Shown here: positions 18,551 to 28,134 of the stretch, piece by piece | How positions within the stretch are numbered: the first letter of the stretch is position 1 | Layout: every line of letters begins with the position of its first letter | Origin: Trichomonas vaginalis G3 | Lineage: Eukaryota > Parabasalia > Trichomonadida > Trichomonadidae | DNA: 64,000 bases | Assembly: GCF_026262505.1 (NCBI RefSeq) | Contig: NC_067204.1 | Location: 25,203,300 to 25,267,299 of the forward strand | Direction of reading: 5' to 3' | Notes under the pieces: generated by a model | Told to the model about the DNA's origin: nothing | The model's database searches: none | Seen by the model: the letters and a program-made list of their open reading frames with translations, nothing else | Translations under genes and position numbers: made by a program

Positions 18551-19331
18551 ATTTGTTTGATGCTATTGAATTTTAGATGATTTCATATAATAGATCTTGA
18601 TTAGATCCATTATTAGAGAATACTGACCATTACTATGGATGTTAATTTTACTCTCTTAGCTATAAAATTAATGTTTCTATTCTTGTTAATCTATATTGCA
18701 TTTTTCCATACTGAACTAAGGTATTGTTGGGTAACTTTATGTCTTATTGCCAGAAAATGATCAAATACAGAAAAGCTATTAATAAATGATGGATTTTCTT
18801 TAAAAAATCTCTATTTCGCTTTATTTTGGAGTTTTTACGTGATAAAATTGAAGAGGAAGGCATCTTTTAGCATTTTGATTTTCCAAATTTTTTTCAAAAT
18901 CTTGAAAACAAATAGAATATCTTAACTTTTGAACTTCAAAATTAGATTTTTGAATTTTTTTTGGAAGTTTTATTCTTCAAAAATAATTTTCCACTTAAAT
19001 TTCTATTAAATCCAAAAAATAAATAATGGATACAAATATATTATTAGTAAAAATTATAATTTCTTGATTCAAATCATCATTTTACTATTTCTGAAAATAC
19101 AATTATTTTAATATCAGTAATTGAAGAATTTAGGAGTACTCTTAAACTTATATGCTCTTAGAAATGAGATTTCCCAATCAATAATCCAAAATTCAATAGA
19201 TTATTGAAGATGCCAAAATATTCTTCATAAAACTGGACATTTGAATCAGAAATCTAATATACAAACAGAATTTATTAATTATCTAGGTTATTTTGATAAG
19301 TGACCCATCAAGCAAAAGTTTTGTAAAATCA
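18551..19331. other. Intergenic, nothing seen
   Basis: About 780 bases of AT-rich DNA. No gene, RNA or repeat recognised. Confidence 0.5.
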
Positions 19332-20336
19332 ATGGCGCGCATAGATAGACACTTCCAACAATTATATCGCTGGAATTTCGAGCAACCAGATCCTCATTCC
19401 GTCCAAGTTACAATAGAATTTCCTTCAGATTTCAGTCCGAATTCGATGACTTATGAATTAAATGATGAAAAAACAGTTTTTCAGGCATATTTTGATAAGT
19501 TAATGCCAGTAATCAATGGAACACTATTTGAACAGGTTCAATCGTATACAACTCAAGTCGAAAAGGATCACATTTTAATTACATTTCAAAAAGAATCAGA
19601 AACTAAATGGGATTGTCTTATTAAAGCTAGAAATCCTACAACAGACTCTGTTGATCCTCACTCTGCATTTGATATATTTTTGCACCTCGCTACACACTTA
19701 GATGAGAACAGCGAAGAAGCCGAACGATATCTACAGTTTTCAATGCTCTCAGGTTACACACCTGCTATGCTCTATGGCATTGAAATTTTGGAAGATGATC
19801 CATCAAAACAAGGATTTGTACGTGATCTTATTAGTGTTGCAGCAATCGAATATGGAGAACCAGCTGCTGTCTTCAGATTTGCATTAATCTTAATACAAGA
19901 AGGTAAAACACAAAATGGTGTTCAATTATTATCTTATGCAGCACGTGCTGGCATAGGAATAGCATATTCACTAATGGGACAAGTACTATCACCACTTTCT
20001 AGCATCGAATATTCAGAGAAAAACGCTGCAGAAGCAATGAAATGCTTTGAACTTGTTTTGGCTCAAAAAGATGAGCCAATCGCTCTTTTCGAAGCCGCAA
20101 AACTTCTCAATGCAGGCTTAGGATGCCAAAAAGATACTGAAAAGGCTAACGATTACTCTAGACGCGCAAAAGCAATTGAACCAGAGAAGCTTCCAGACAA
20201 ACTACCAGAATATAAACCACCATCCAAAGATTTTAAGATCTTTGGTATCCCAGTTTTTGCTGCAGCGGGTGCAGCTACTGCTTTGATTGCAGCTGGATCG
20301 TTATTATCTTTGTATTTCAGAAATCGCAAAAATTAA
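19332..20336 (+). CDS. Sel1-repeat protein with C-terminal membrane anchor
   Basis: 334 residues from MARIDRHFQQ; the open frame extends upstream only through a TTG. About 110-290 contains Sel1-type TPR helices (EAERYLQFSMLSGYTPAML, GVQLLSYAARAGIGIAYS, AAEAMKCFELVLAQ, GCQKDTEKANDYSRRA). One hydrophobic segment near the end (FAAAGAATALIAAGSLLSLYF) followed by RNRKN makes it a tail-anchored protein with the repeats in the cytosol. Sel1 proteins scaffold complexes, often at the ER. Neighbour 20525 is a second Sel1-like protein. Confidence 0.75.
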   Translation: MARIDRHFQQLYRWNFEQPDPHSVQVTIEFPSDFSPNSMTYELNDEKTVFQAYFDKLMPVINGTLFEQVQSYTTQVEKDHILITFQKESETKWDCLIKARNPTTDSVDPHSAFDIFLHLATHLDENSEEAERYLQFSMLSGYTPAMLYGIEILEDDPSKQGFVRDLISVAAIEYGEPAAVFRFALILIQEGKTQNGVQLLSYAARAGIGIAYSLMGQVLSPLSSIEYSEKNAAEAMKCFELVLAQKDEPIALFEAAKLLNAGLGCQKDTEKANDYSRRAKAIEPEKLPDKLPEYKPPSKDFKIFGIPVFAAAGAATALIAAGSLLSLYFRNRKN

Positions 20337-20524
20337 TTATAACTTTTCCTATTGTATTATATCTAAAATATAAAATTATATATAATTTCTATACTTTTTA
20401 AATAAATTACCATATTTAGATTATATTTTCAAGATTTCAAGGCTTATAAGATCCATTTCATCAGGACAGTGGTTTTATATCTATACTAAACCATAATGAA
20501 CGTTAAGATTTTTATTTTTTACTA

Positions 20525-21415
20525 ATGATTGTAACAATACTTGGATTTCAGAATTTGATGGTTCAGCCTTGGTATATCATTCCATACAAAAATGATACAA
20601 TTAAGAGATTCTTATGCAAAGGATGGTCATGTGAAGCCTCAAATTATAAACCTCATCAATTGGATGAATTTGATGACGTAATAAACTCATATATCAATGG
20701 AACATATGAATCCAATTTAGAGAGAAAACTTATACAGTTTATATCACGAGGTTATTATCCTGCTTATTGCGCTGCAGGATTATTTGCTATGACTGGATTG
20801 GGAAACTTCACACAAAATCTTACAAGATCATACATAATGCTAAATAAAGGAGCTGAGTATGGCTTATGGTCATGCTTTGATACCTTGACTTTTCATCCAT
20901 TTACAGAAAATCCATTCGAATTCTCCAAAATTGCAATGAAATATGGAGGTGTCTGGTCAACAATATACTATGCATTAGAAAATATTAAACAAAATGGAGA
21001 TGCTATGGAATCATTAGAAATTTTATCTCATGTTGAAACAGGAGCTACATCTGGATGGTGGAAGAAGCGTAGAAGTGGAAAAGCTTATGCAAATGCCTTA
21101 AGCGTCATCATGAATATGACTGAAGGAAATGTTCAAGAATCATGGGAAACAATGCTAAATCTATCTAGAGGAAGTAACTTACCAGCAGCATTATGGGTTG
21201 CTGATGGATACAAAACTGGTGAAATTGGCCGAGTAGATCCAAAAGAAGGTGTTAAAAATTTGATACCATACTTAAGCACAGGACCATGGAGAATAGATGT
21301 CGCCTCAATCATTGAATCTAATGAAACTGTTAACAAGACACTTTTATTTGATATTGCCTCTAAAATCGGAAATAATTATGCTCAAGCCATCTCAAGCTTC
21401 CCACAGATATACTAA
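20525..21415 (+). CDS. Sel1-like protein, probably luminal
   Basis: 296 residues. It has helical repeats of Sel1 kind (AAGLFAMTGLGNFTQNL, SYIMLNKGAEYGLWS, KEGVKNLIPYLS) and many N-glycosylation sequons (NGT, NFT, NLT, NMT, NLS, NET, NKT). Sequon density suggests the ER lumen or secretion, in the manner of SEL1L/Hrd3. The N-terminus is mildly hydrophobic but not a strong signal peptide, and the true start may differ (an upstream ATG at 20494 is in another frame). It follows the tail-anchored Sel1 gene on the same strand. Confidence 0.6.
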   Translation: MIVTILGFQNLMVQPWYIIPYKNDTIKRFLCKGWSCEASNYKPHQLDEFDDVINSYINGTYESNLERKLIQFISRGYYPAYCAAGLFAMTGLGNFTQNLTRSYIMLNKGAEYGLWSCFDTLTFHPFTENPFEFSKIAMKYGGVWSTIYYALENIKQNGDAMESLEILSHVETGATSGWWKKRRSGKAYANALSVIMNMTEGNVQESWETMLNLSRGSNLPAALWVADGYKTGEIGRVDPKEGVKNLIPYLSTGPWRIDVASIIESNETVNKTLLFDIASKIGNNYAQAISSFPQIY

Positions 21416-21581
21416 ATCACAAATTAGCACCGAAATTTAATACTATTGTTATGTAAAAAATTAATCTTATTAAAATTTTATTTAATTTTTCTTCTTTTTT
21501 CCCCATAAGTACATACAAATACAATCTGTTTGAATTATTGAATAAGAAATTTCATATAAAAGGAGAAAAAATGACATAATT

Positions 21582-22607
21582 ATGTTGAGAAAATATGTAC
21601 CACGCAAGTTAATAGGTATGTATTTTCTTTCTCTAGCAATTACATGTCTATTAAGTTTTTCAGTTTTCAGATTTATATTCACATTACCAAAACAGCCAAT
21701 TGTTTGTCCGAGACCTAGTAATTTTCGTGAAATTACGCTAAATTCAGTTGATGAAATTGCATTTATTACTGTTCCAAGACCATTTATGAATGGTGATATC
21801 TTCGAAAGGAACAAATTAGCGATTCATTCTTGGCTTTCAGTTTCAAATTCGAGTAGAGTTCTCTTATTTGTAAATAGATCAGAATACGATCCATCAGGAG
21901 AGTTCCCAAATCTTCTTGATAAATTATACGGCCCAGATCGCGTAAAATATCTTGGCTATATTAAATCAGACCTTAATGAAGTTCCATACATTGATCATTG
22001 GTTTATAAGAGGACTTCAAGAAACAGAGTCAAAATATGTTTGCTTTATCAATGCTGATATCGTATTATCTTCAACTTGGCTTCATCGAGTTAAACAAGTA
22101 TTCCAATCAATGAAAAATAAGAATGTTGTCATGATAGGACAAAGAATCGACTTTGATTTACGAAAAGAAAAATTATCAACTCTCAACTACGGATCTAAGG
22201 ATTTCCTTAAAGAAATAGATAGATTTGTAATGGACAGTTATCATGAAGACCATAGCCCATATGGTATTGATACATTCACATTCCGAGCAGATAATCCTCC
22301 ATTTAATCCAGAAATGATACCCCCATTTATAATGGGAAGATATAATTGGGATAACTGGCTTGTTGGATGGCTAAATACTATATGTGATACAGTTACATTT
22401 AACTTAGATCCGCCAATTTACCACGTTAACCATGAACGACATAATTTTGATCCAGAAGATAATAGAGTTGCTGTAAATGATAGGCTTCGAAAGGCCAATC
22501 GTAATTTCTTCGGCTCAAATTATGATACTAATTGGGAAATTAAAGATGGAAAGATTTGTTCGAGATTACTACCAATTAGATACGATTTACCAAAGATTGA
22601 AGATTAG
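21582..22607 (+). CDS. Type II membrane glycosyltransferase-like protein
   Basis: 341 residues. A basic N-terminus (MLRKYVPRK) precedes one membrane segment at about 11-34 (IGMYFLSLAITCLLSFSVFRF), typical of Golgi type II enzymes. The luminal part contains YVCFINADIVLS, where NAD-I stands in the place of a DxD metal site, and YGIDTFTFRADN followed by PFIMGRYNWDNWLVGWL, as in GT-A-like nucleotide-sugar transferases found in protists and plants. Substrate unknown; likely protein or glycoconjugate glycosylation in the Golgi. Confidence 0.6.
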   Translation: MLRKYVPRKLIGMYFLSLAITCLLSFSVFRFIFTLPKQPIVCPRPSNFREITLNSVDEIAFITVPRPFMNGDIFERNKLAIHSWLSVSNSSRVLLFVNRSEYDPSGEFPNLLDKLYGPDRVKYLGYIKSDLNEVPYIDHWFIRGLQETESKYVCFINADIVLSSTWLHRVKQVFQSMKNKNVVMIGQRIDFDLRKEKLSTLNYGSKDFLKEIDRFVMDSYHEDHSPYGIDTFTFRADNPPFNPEMIPPFIMGRYNWDNWLVGWLNTICDTVTFNLDPPIYHVNHERHNFDPEDNRVAVNDRLRKANRNFFGSNYDTNWEIKDGKICSRLLPIRYDLPKIED

Positions 22608-23027
22608 AATAACTCAATATATTGTTTATTATGTTTGTATTTATTTAAAATCTATTGTTTTTATGAATATATTTCGATTGTTCACATAAAATTCTCTTTT
22701 CTCATAGAATATCACATTTTCATAACTTAAGATAAGTAGTTTTATAAGAATTTACTGATAAATCTTTGATTTATAATAATTTTATTGAAGGATTTCTTGA
22801 TTTCAGAATTTTTTTATGGTGAAATGATTTCGGCTATTAAAAAATGCAAAAAGAAAGGCTAAGAGCGAGCATTGATAATACAAATTGCCCAATTAATCAT
22901 GATTTCAAATAAGCAATAAAGAAATTCTAAACAGAAATGTAATTTAACAATTTAAAATCAATTTATATTGAGTTTACATGCGAAATCAATACATTTTAGA
23001 GAAACAATAACATAGACAGATTATTGA
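22608..23027. other. Intergenic, nothing seen
   Basis: AT-rich spacer; no feature supported. Confidence 0.4.
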
Positions 23028-23687
23028 ATGGTGTACGTTAAAATTTTTACATATATGTTTGATACCACCAATCCTGGCAAAGAAATTGCCATCTTTGGAG
23101 TAGAATTTATAATAAAAGGCATCAAGTTTATCAATTTCGCAAAAAATTTCCCTTCTCTCAGTGTTGTTTTCGAAGATGGAAAAGATCATACTTTATTACC
23201 TTTTACAGACGAAGCTAGTGAAGGAACAATATGGAAACTAAATAAGAAAAAACGATTTATATTTTCTTCCAACGCTTTCAAAGCTGTTAAATTATCAAAA
23301 ATGACGATAGATTTAAATACTCCTACTGATCCATTCCCACCGGCATCAATAACATATGATTTAACACCATTCCTATGTGATTCCATTGCTGTACGAGGTC
23401 CTAGTAGTGTTGTTGAAGTTGATAGTATAATGAAAGATTTAATGTATCAAAAAGATGTCATTGAAATAGAATTTGATTTAAGAACAATTTACTTTAGTAA
23501 TTGCATTAAATTACCTACTGTTTCTGGTAATGTTGGCCCACTTCCTCGATTTGAGGTTGAAACAATGCGTCAAGTTAATTCTGGAACATTTGGACTACCA
23601 TCGAAGTCATTAGCTGCGACAGATTATGATAGACGAAATGCAAGAAATTCACGTGGTATTTCACGTGTTAAGACAACATTTTTCTAG
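23028..23687 (+). CDS. Beta-rich protein, unknown
   Basis: 219 residues. It alternates short beta strands (GKEIAIFGVEFIIKGIKFINF, LSVVFEDGKDHTLLPF, VIEIEFDLRTIYF) in a way that recalls a C2-like sandwich, then a low-complexity basic tail (DRRNARNSRGISRVK). An alternative start is the internal Met at residue 10. No family named with confidence. Confidence 0.6.
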   Translation: MVYVKIFTYMFDTTNPGKEIAIFGVEFIIKGIKFINFAKNFPSLSVVFEDGKDHTLLPFTDEASEGTIWKLNKKKRFIFSSNAFKAVKLSKMTIDLNTPTDPFPPASITYDLTPFLCDSIAVRGPSSVVEVDSIMKDLMYQKDVIEIEFDLRTIYFSNCIKLPTVSGNVGPLPRFEVETMRQVNSGTFGLPSKSLAATDYDRRNARNSRGISRVKTTFF

Positions 23688-23923
23688 ATTTTTTTGTTTG
23701 TATGTTATAGAAATTATAAATATGTTATATAATTATGAAAATATATTCGTTATTTCATTAAATTCATATTTAATCAAAATCATTTGTATTAATATATAAT
23801 ATTCAATATAGGAATGCTGATACATGTAATAGTTAAGCTCTAATACTTACTCTTATTACTCATTCGTTATATAGCCTAATCACTATGTTATGCCAGCGTG
23901 TTACATCGTAAAACAAGCAGTCT

Positions 23924-25492
23924 ATGAATCCAAATCGTTCATCTTGGTACAAGTTGGCAAGTCAAATTCCTCTTTGTTTTTCTTATGGCAATGAAATACA
24001 ATGCATAAGATGCCTAAAGAACAGATATGTGCTTCCAAATATATTGGTCAAGAGAAATTTTTGCCAAATTTTTGGAATGTTTTTGCTTTTTTCGCTCTTT
24101 CTTTCAGGAACTTCATCAGATTACCAGATTGCAATATCTGGAGAATGGACTGAAGTTCCTTATATTAGTGATTTTCTCACTAAAAGTAAAGTTGCGACGT
24201 ATACATTATATTTAAAGCAAGTTTATATAGGTGATTCAGTAAATTATCTAAGCGGAGTTTTAACATTTAAGGATAAACAACAGAACCAATATATGATTAA
24301 ACCAATAGACGTTTGCGGATACCATTACACGATTCAAGATAGATTTATTTTACTAGGATCATGGTCAAATGAGAAACTTAATGGAACTTGTAGTAATACG
24401 ACTTACTTTTTAGATATATTTAAGAAAAATTTATCGAATTCAATTATTTTTAAAGAGCAAACAACAGTTAAAGATACAAAAATGAACTCATTTAGACGAT
24501 TCATCATGAATTTTAAGAAATACGCTAACTTTACTGAAGAAAATCCAGTAAATTTGCCTTATTCAATCGAAGGAATCTTTACATCGATAGCATTATCATA
24601 TGAATTTTCAGGTATCTTCCTTAACATATCAAATCTTAAAGCAGAATATGCAATATACGGTGTAGTTATTTCGATATTATTAATTTTCAGTCATTACATG
24701 TGGCGAAGCATCCATAGGCTTCCTCCATCGCTTCTACAACGTAACTCGATATCAATACTATCAATTGTTCTTATTTGTTCCTTTGATGCATCGATAATTA
24801 ACTCATTAACAGATAAATTCGTTACACAGCTTTGTCCACCTTATTTAAAATACTTTCTGATCGTTTGCTATTTACTGCTATTTCTTGTTGAAGTAATGCC
24901 AGAAATGGTCAGATTTGTAATCGCGATTCCGAAAGAAAAAAGGACAACGTCAGCATTATTATATACATTATTTGGCCTCATATCAATATTTATTTGTTGC
25001 CGTTTGATTGTTTCGTTTAGTTTTATCCCACTTTTGTTTACCGCTGGTCCTTGGTTTGCTCAGGTTATATTGAATGCTGTTTCAGGATTCAATGCAAACC
25101 TTGGATTCAAAACCCTTGCTTTCTTTTCAATTTCCAGAGCGATTTATTTTGCATATTCATTTTTGTACACAAAGAGCATTTTCAATGCCTATTCTATTCC
25201 AAAATATATATTTGTTATTATCATACTACTAACACAACTCATTGTTCTTCCATTTCAAAGTTACATTTCAGCATTTCTTCTTTCCAAGAAGAAACCTCAA
25301 TATTCCAAACGTGATCCACCGGAAGGAGCAATCTGTCCCATCTGCCTTCTACCTGTTACGATGGGAGATCCGATAACTACTCCATGTAACCATACTCTTC
25401 ACTTAAACTGCTTGAAGAGATGGCTGGAGCAGAAATATACATGCCCTGTTTGTAGATCCGATCTCCCAGAATTACCTTTAACCATGAAATAA
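23924..25492 (+). CDS. Tul1-like membrane RING-H2 ubiquitin ligase
   Basis: 522 residues. A hydrophobic signal/anchor lies at about 46-65 (FGMFLLFSLFLSGTSS). A luminal domain with several Cys and sequons follows to about 240, then roughly six to seven membrane spans (for example IYGVVISILLIFSHYMW) to about 455. The end is a RING-H2: CPICLLPV, PCNHTLHLNCLKRW and CPVCRSDLP at about 469-511. This order (lumen, multi-span, C-terminal RING-H2) is that of Tul1 and the Dsc/FLY1-type Golgi-endosome E3 ligases. It probably marks membrane proteins for degradation. ATG choice is open: Met at residue 52 would begin at the signal segment. Confidence 0.75.
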   Translation: MNPNRSSWYKLASQIPLCFSYGNEIQCIRCLKNRYVLPNILVKRNFCQIFGMFLLFSLFLSGTSSDYQIAISGEWTEVPYISDFLTKSKVATYTLYLKQVYIGDSVNYLSGVLTFKDKQQNQYMIKPIDVCGYHYTIQDRFILLGSWSNEKLNGTCSNTTYFLDIFKKNLSNSIIFKEQTTVKDTKMNSFRRFIMNFKKYANFTEENPVNLPYSIEGIFTSIALSYEFSGIFLNISNLKAEYAIYGVVISILLIFSHYMWRSIHRLPPSLLQRNSISILSIVLICSFDASIINSLTDKFVTQLCPPYLKYFLIVCYLLLFLVEVMPEMVRFVIAIPKEKRTTSALLYTLFGLISIFICCRLIVSFSFIPLLFTAGPWFAQVILNAVSGFNANLGFKTLAFFSISRAIYFAYSFLYTKSIFNAYSIPKYIFVIIILLTQLIVLPFQSYISAFLLSKKKPQYSKRDPPEGAICPICLLPVTMGDPITTPCNHTLHLNCLKRWLEQKYTCPVCRSDLPELPLTMK

Positions 25493-25706
25493 ATGTTTTG
25501 TTTGTATTTTTTCTAATATTAATTTTCAAATTTTATTTTTATTAGCTATTCTCAATAAATTTGAATCGAATGGGGATGTGTAAGTTATGCTGAAATGAAC
25601 TCAGATATAATATATGTATATTTGAAATTATTTTTTTAGGAAGAAATTCAGAAATCATGAGTGAATAAAAAAAAACTGCATTGTTCAGAATTCTTATGTA
25701 GGAACA
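25493..25706. other. Spacer
   Basis: Short AT-rich stretch between the RING-H2 gene and the facing ankyrin gene stop. Nothing seen. Confidence 0.4.
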
Positions 25707-26190
25707 TTAATTTTTTGCACCATGTGAAATAAGAAGTTCGGCTGTTTCTTTACTATTATTTTCTGCTGCAATATGAAGAGCGGTTTGTCCACCATAAAGT
25801 GTTTTTTGATTGATTTTTGCACCATTTAAAATAAGAAGTTCAGCTATTTCTTTATGGTTATTATATGCTGCATAATGAAGAGCGATTTTTCCATAACCAT
25901 TTCTTTCATTGATATTGATACCATGCGATATAAGAAGTTCAACTATTTCTTTACTATTACATAATGCTGCATGATGAAGAGCGGCTTCTCCATTATTATC
26001 TTCTTCATTGATATTTGCACAATGTGAAATAAGAAGTTCGGCTGTTTCTTTACTATTATTTTCTGTTGCAATATGAAGTGCATTTTGTCCATTTTTATCT
26101 TTTTCATTGATATTTGCACCATGCGAAATGAAATATTCGCAAAGAGATGGAGTATCAAATATCGCAGTATAAATAAAGCATTTGTTAATA

Positions 26191-27493
26191 TAGGGTGTCC
26201 AAAGGTGCGTTTAGCACAGCGCTCTATATGAGACTATTAAAGGAGATATATGCTGATTATAAATATATAATAAAAAATATGAATATATGTATATGATGAG
26301 TAAGTTGTATTTTGGCGCCATGCCGGGATATAAAATGAATTTTGAGACAAGAGGCGGTTTCGCGGGAAATTTTGGCGGGATTTTTTTCATTTTTTTAATG
26401 AATCATAAAGAAAACATCCTCGCTCTTGCAAAAAAATGCAAAGACTGTAAAAAATCTACGAGACATTGGTAAAATGCTTCGGTATGGATGCTCCTAGCTA
26501 TTCCACTGTAACGTATCATGTTAGGATGTATCACTTCATGAACAAAAAGGCGCCCATCATAAAAATTGACAAAAAATCGCCGGATCAAAGAAAAATCAAA
26601 GCAATTCTTCAAGCGCTAGATGAATACCCAAGAGCATCACTCAGAAGGATAGAGGAGATGACAAAGATACCACTTACAACAGTCAGTTATTATCTGCACA
26701 ATTATTTGAACTACAAACTAGCGTATACACGTTGGGTTCCGCACAACCTTAATTCAGTTCAAAAAAAATCTAGAGTCCAATCTTCGAAAGAGCTCCTCTC
26801 TATATTGGGTGCGTATCAATCCAAGAAGTTTCGCTTTTTAGTAACAGGGGACGAGTCTTGGTTTCAATATGCAACAGAAGCCAAAATCATGTGGATCCCG
26901 AAGGATGAAAATCCGCAAACATTCCCGAAGAAAAAAATTGACACACCAATGATGATGTTGTCGGTTTTTTGGGGCGTGAATGGCATCATCGCAATTGATA
27001 TTCTTCAAAAACCTAATACGATGAATGCTCAGTATCTAATTGACAATGTTCTTACTCAAATTATCAATTCTGATGAGTTTGAGAAATCCAAACAACAAAA
27101 ACAAAAGTTTGCAATTCATTTTGATAATTCAAGAGTTCACAAAAGTCATAAGGTAATGAATTACTTGGTGGAAAACAATGTCAAAGTTGTTCCAAACCCA
27201 ATTTATTCACCTGATATTGCACCCTCTGACTTTTATTTATTCGGCACGCTAAAAAAGAGAGCTGAAGGACGCGAATTCGCGAGTCCAGATGATCTTGAAA
27301 GTTTTGTAAGAGAGCAATTTGAGCAATTTTCTCATGATGATTTAAAGCGTGTCTTTGAAGCCTGGATCGATCGCTGCGAACGCGTGATTGAATCCAATGG
27401 TGATTATATTTAAATAAACTTTATATATATGTAACTTGTTTATTTCTATTCGCAGTATTCAGGTTTGTGCTAAACACACCTTTGGACACCCTA
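26191..27493 (+). mobile_element. Tvmar1-like mariner, complete ends
   Basis: 1303 bp, bounded by inverted repeats starting TAGGGTGTCCAAAGGTG at the left and the complement at the right, flanked by TA at 26189-26190 and 27494-27495. The empty site can be read from the host codons and confirms the TA duplication. The pair of termini differ at only a few positions in about 28 bases. Length and terminus fit the mariner family known to be abundant in T. vaginalis. The insertion lies in the ankyrin gene. Confidence 0.9.
26466..27413 (+). CDS. Mariner transposase, DD34D
   Basis: 315 codons of open frame. Catalytic residues: Asp in TGDESWFQY, Asp in IHFDNSRVHKS, and Asp in SPDIAPSDFYLFG with exactly 34 residues between the last two, the mariner D34D signature. 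A helix-turn-helix lies at about 45-75 (ASLRRIEEMTKIPLTTVSYYL) and WVPHNL precedes the catalytic core. This frame opens with TTG. An ATG frame starting at 26398 (MNHKENILALAKKCKD) reads into the same region but one frame off, so the N-terminal part probably carries a frameshift between 26430 and 26466. The catalytic part is intact. Confidence 0.85.
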   Translation: MVKCFGMDAPSYSTVTYHVRMYHFMNKKAPIIKIDKKSPDQRKIKAILQALDEYPRASLRRIEEMTKIPLTTVSYYLHNYLNYKLAYTRWVPHNLNSVQKKSRVQSSKELLSILGAYQSKKFRFLVTGDESWFQYATEAKIMWIPKDENPQTFPKKKIDTPMMMLSVFWGVNGIIAIDILQKPNTMNAQYLIDNVLTQIINSDEFEKSKQQKQKFAIHFDNSRVHKSHKVMNYLVENNVKVVPNPIYSPDIAPSDFYLFGTLKKRAEGREFASPDDLESFVREQFEQFSHDDLKRVFEAWIDRCERVIESNGDYI

Positions 27494-27929
27494 TATCATT
27501 AGTTTGATCGAAATAAACCAAAAATGATTCAAGATTTTTATATATTCCGCAATTAAGTAAATCGATCTCTAAACTGTATTCATTCATCAGGAATGTAACA
27601 AAGTCAATGTTGTGTGATATAATTGCATACTCCATGCATTTTTCATCTGTTTTAAGATTTTTAAAACATTCACTCATGATCTCTGGATTTCCGCCTAAAA
27701 ATGAAAGTTCTAGACATGTTTCAGTTATTTTTGAGTTAAATTTAGTTCTTAATAACTTGAAACAATCAACTGCTCCGTAGTAACAACATAATTCAAGTAA
27801 CAAATATCCAAATAAAAATAAAAAATATCCTTCGCCAATATATGGATATAAACTGCTTTGAAGTTTTTGATCTTCATTAAATTCATCTCTTTCTGTGAAA
27901 AAGATGAATTTTCCCTTGTCATCGTACAT

Positions 27930-27930
<1 letters not shown>

Positions 27931-27964
<34 letters not shown>

Positions 27965-28030
27965 TAGTGGGGCCTCCAGGCACTTCGTGCCTTCTAGCCC
28001 TGAAGATGATTATTATAAATGAAGTTCTTA
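27931..28030 (+). repeat. Left terminal repeat of Polinton B
   Basis: An A-run of about 30 bases is followed by GGTAGTGGGGCCTCCAGG, a hairpin (AGGCAC/GTGCCT, loop TTC), then AGCCCTGAAGATG and ATAAATGAAG. It matches the inverse of the right end of Polinton A. The A-run joins host ankyrin codons directly. Confidence 0.85.
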
Positions 28031-28134
28031 TATATACGGGTCTTCCAGGAGCTTTTCACAAATTATATATGTTTTCATGTTTTGTCACTTTTCTGTCACT
28101 TTTCAGGTAAAAACATTTTTATTATTATATATAA

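Larger units (their letters stand above)
25707..27930 (-). pseudogene. Host ankyrin-repeat gene, split by mariner and cut by Polinton B
   Basis: On the minus strand, 27930-27496 encodes the family's helical domain (FFTERDEFNEDQK, LELCCYYGAVDCFKLLRTKF, YAIISHNIDFVTFLMNEY), matching about residue 155 onward of the gene at 52046. 26188-25707 encodes five or so ankyrin repeats (LLISHGANINEKD type) and ends HGAKN-stop. Between them sits a mariner with its TA duplication; removing it leaves a continuous codon series DQTNDINKCF, so the insertion itself is the break. The 5' part of the gene is missing where Polinton B begins. The gene family is very large in T. vaginalis; the role of its members is unknown. 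Confidence 0.85.
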
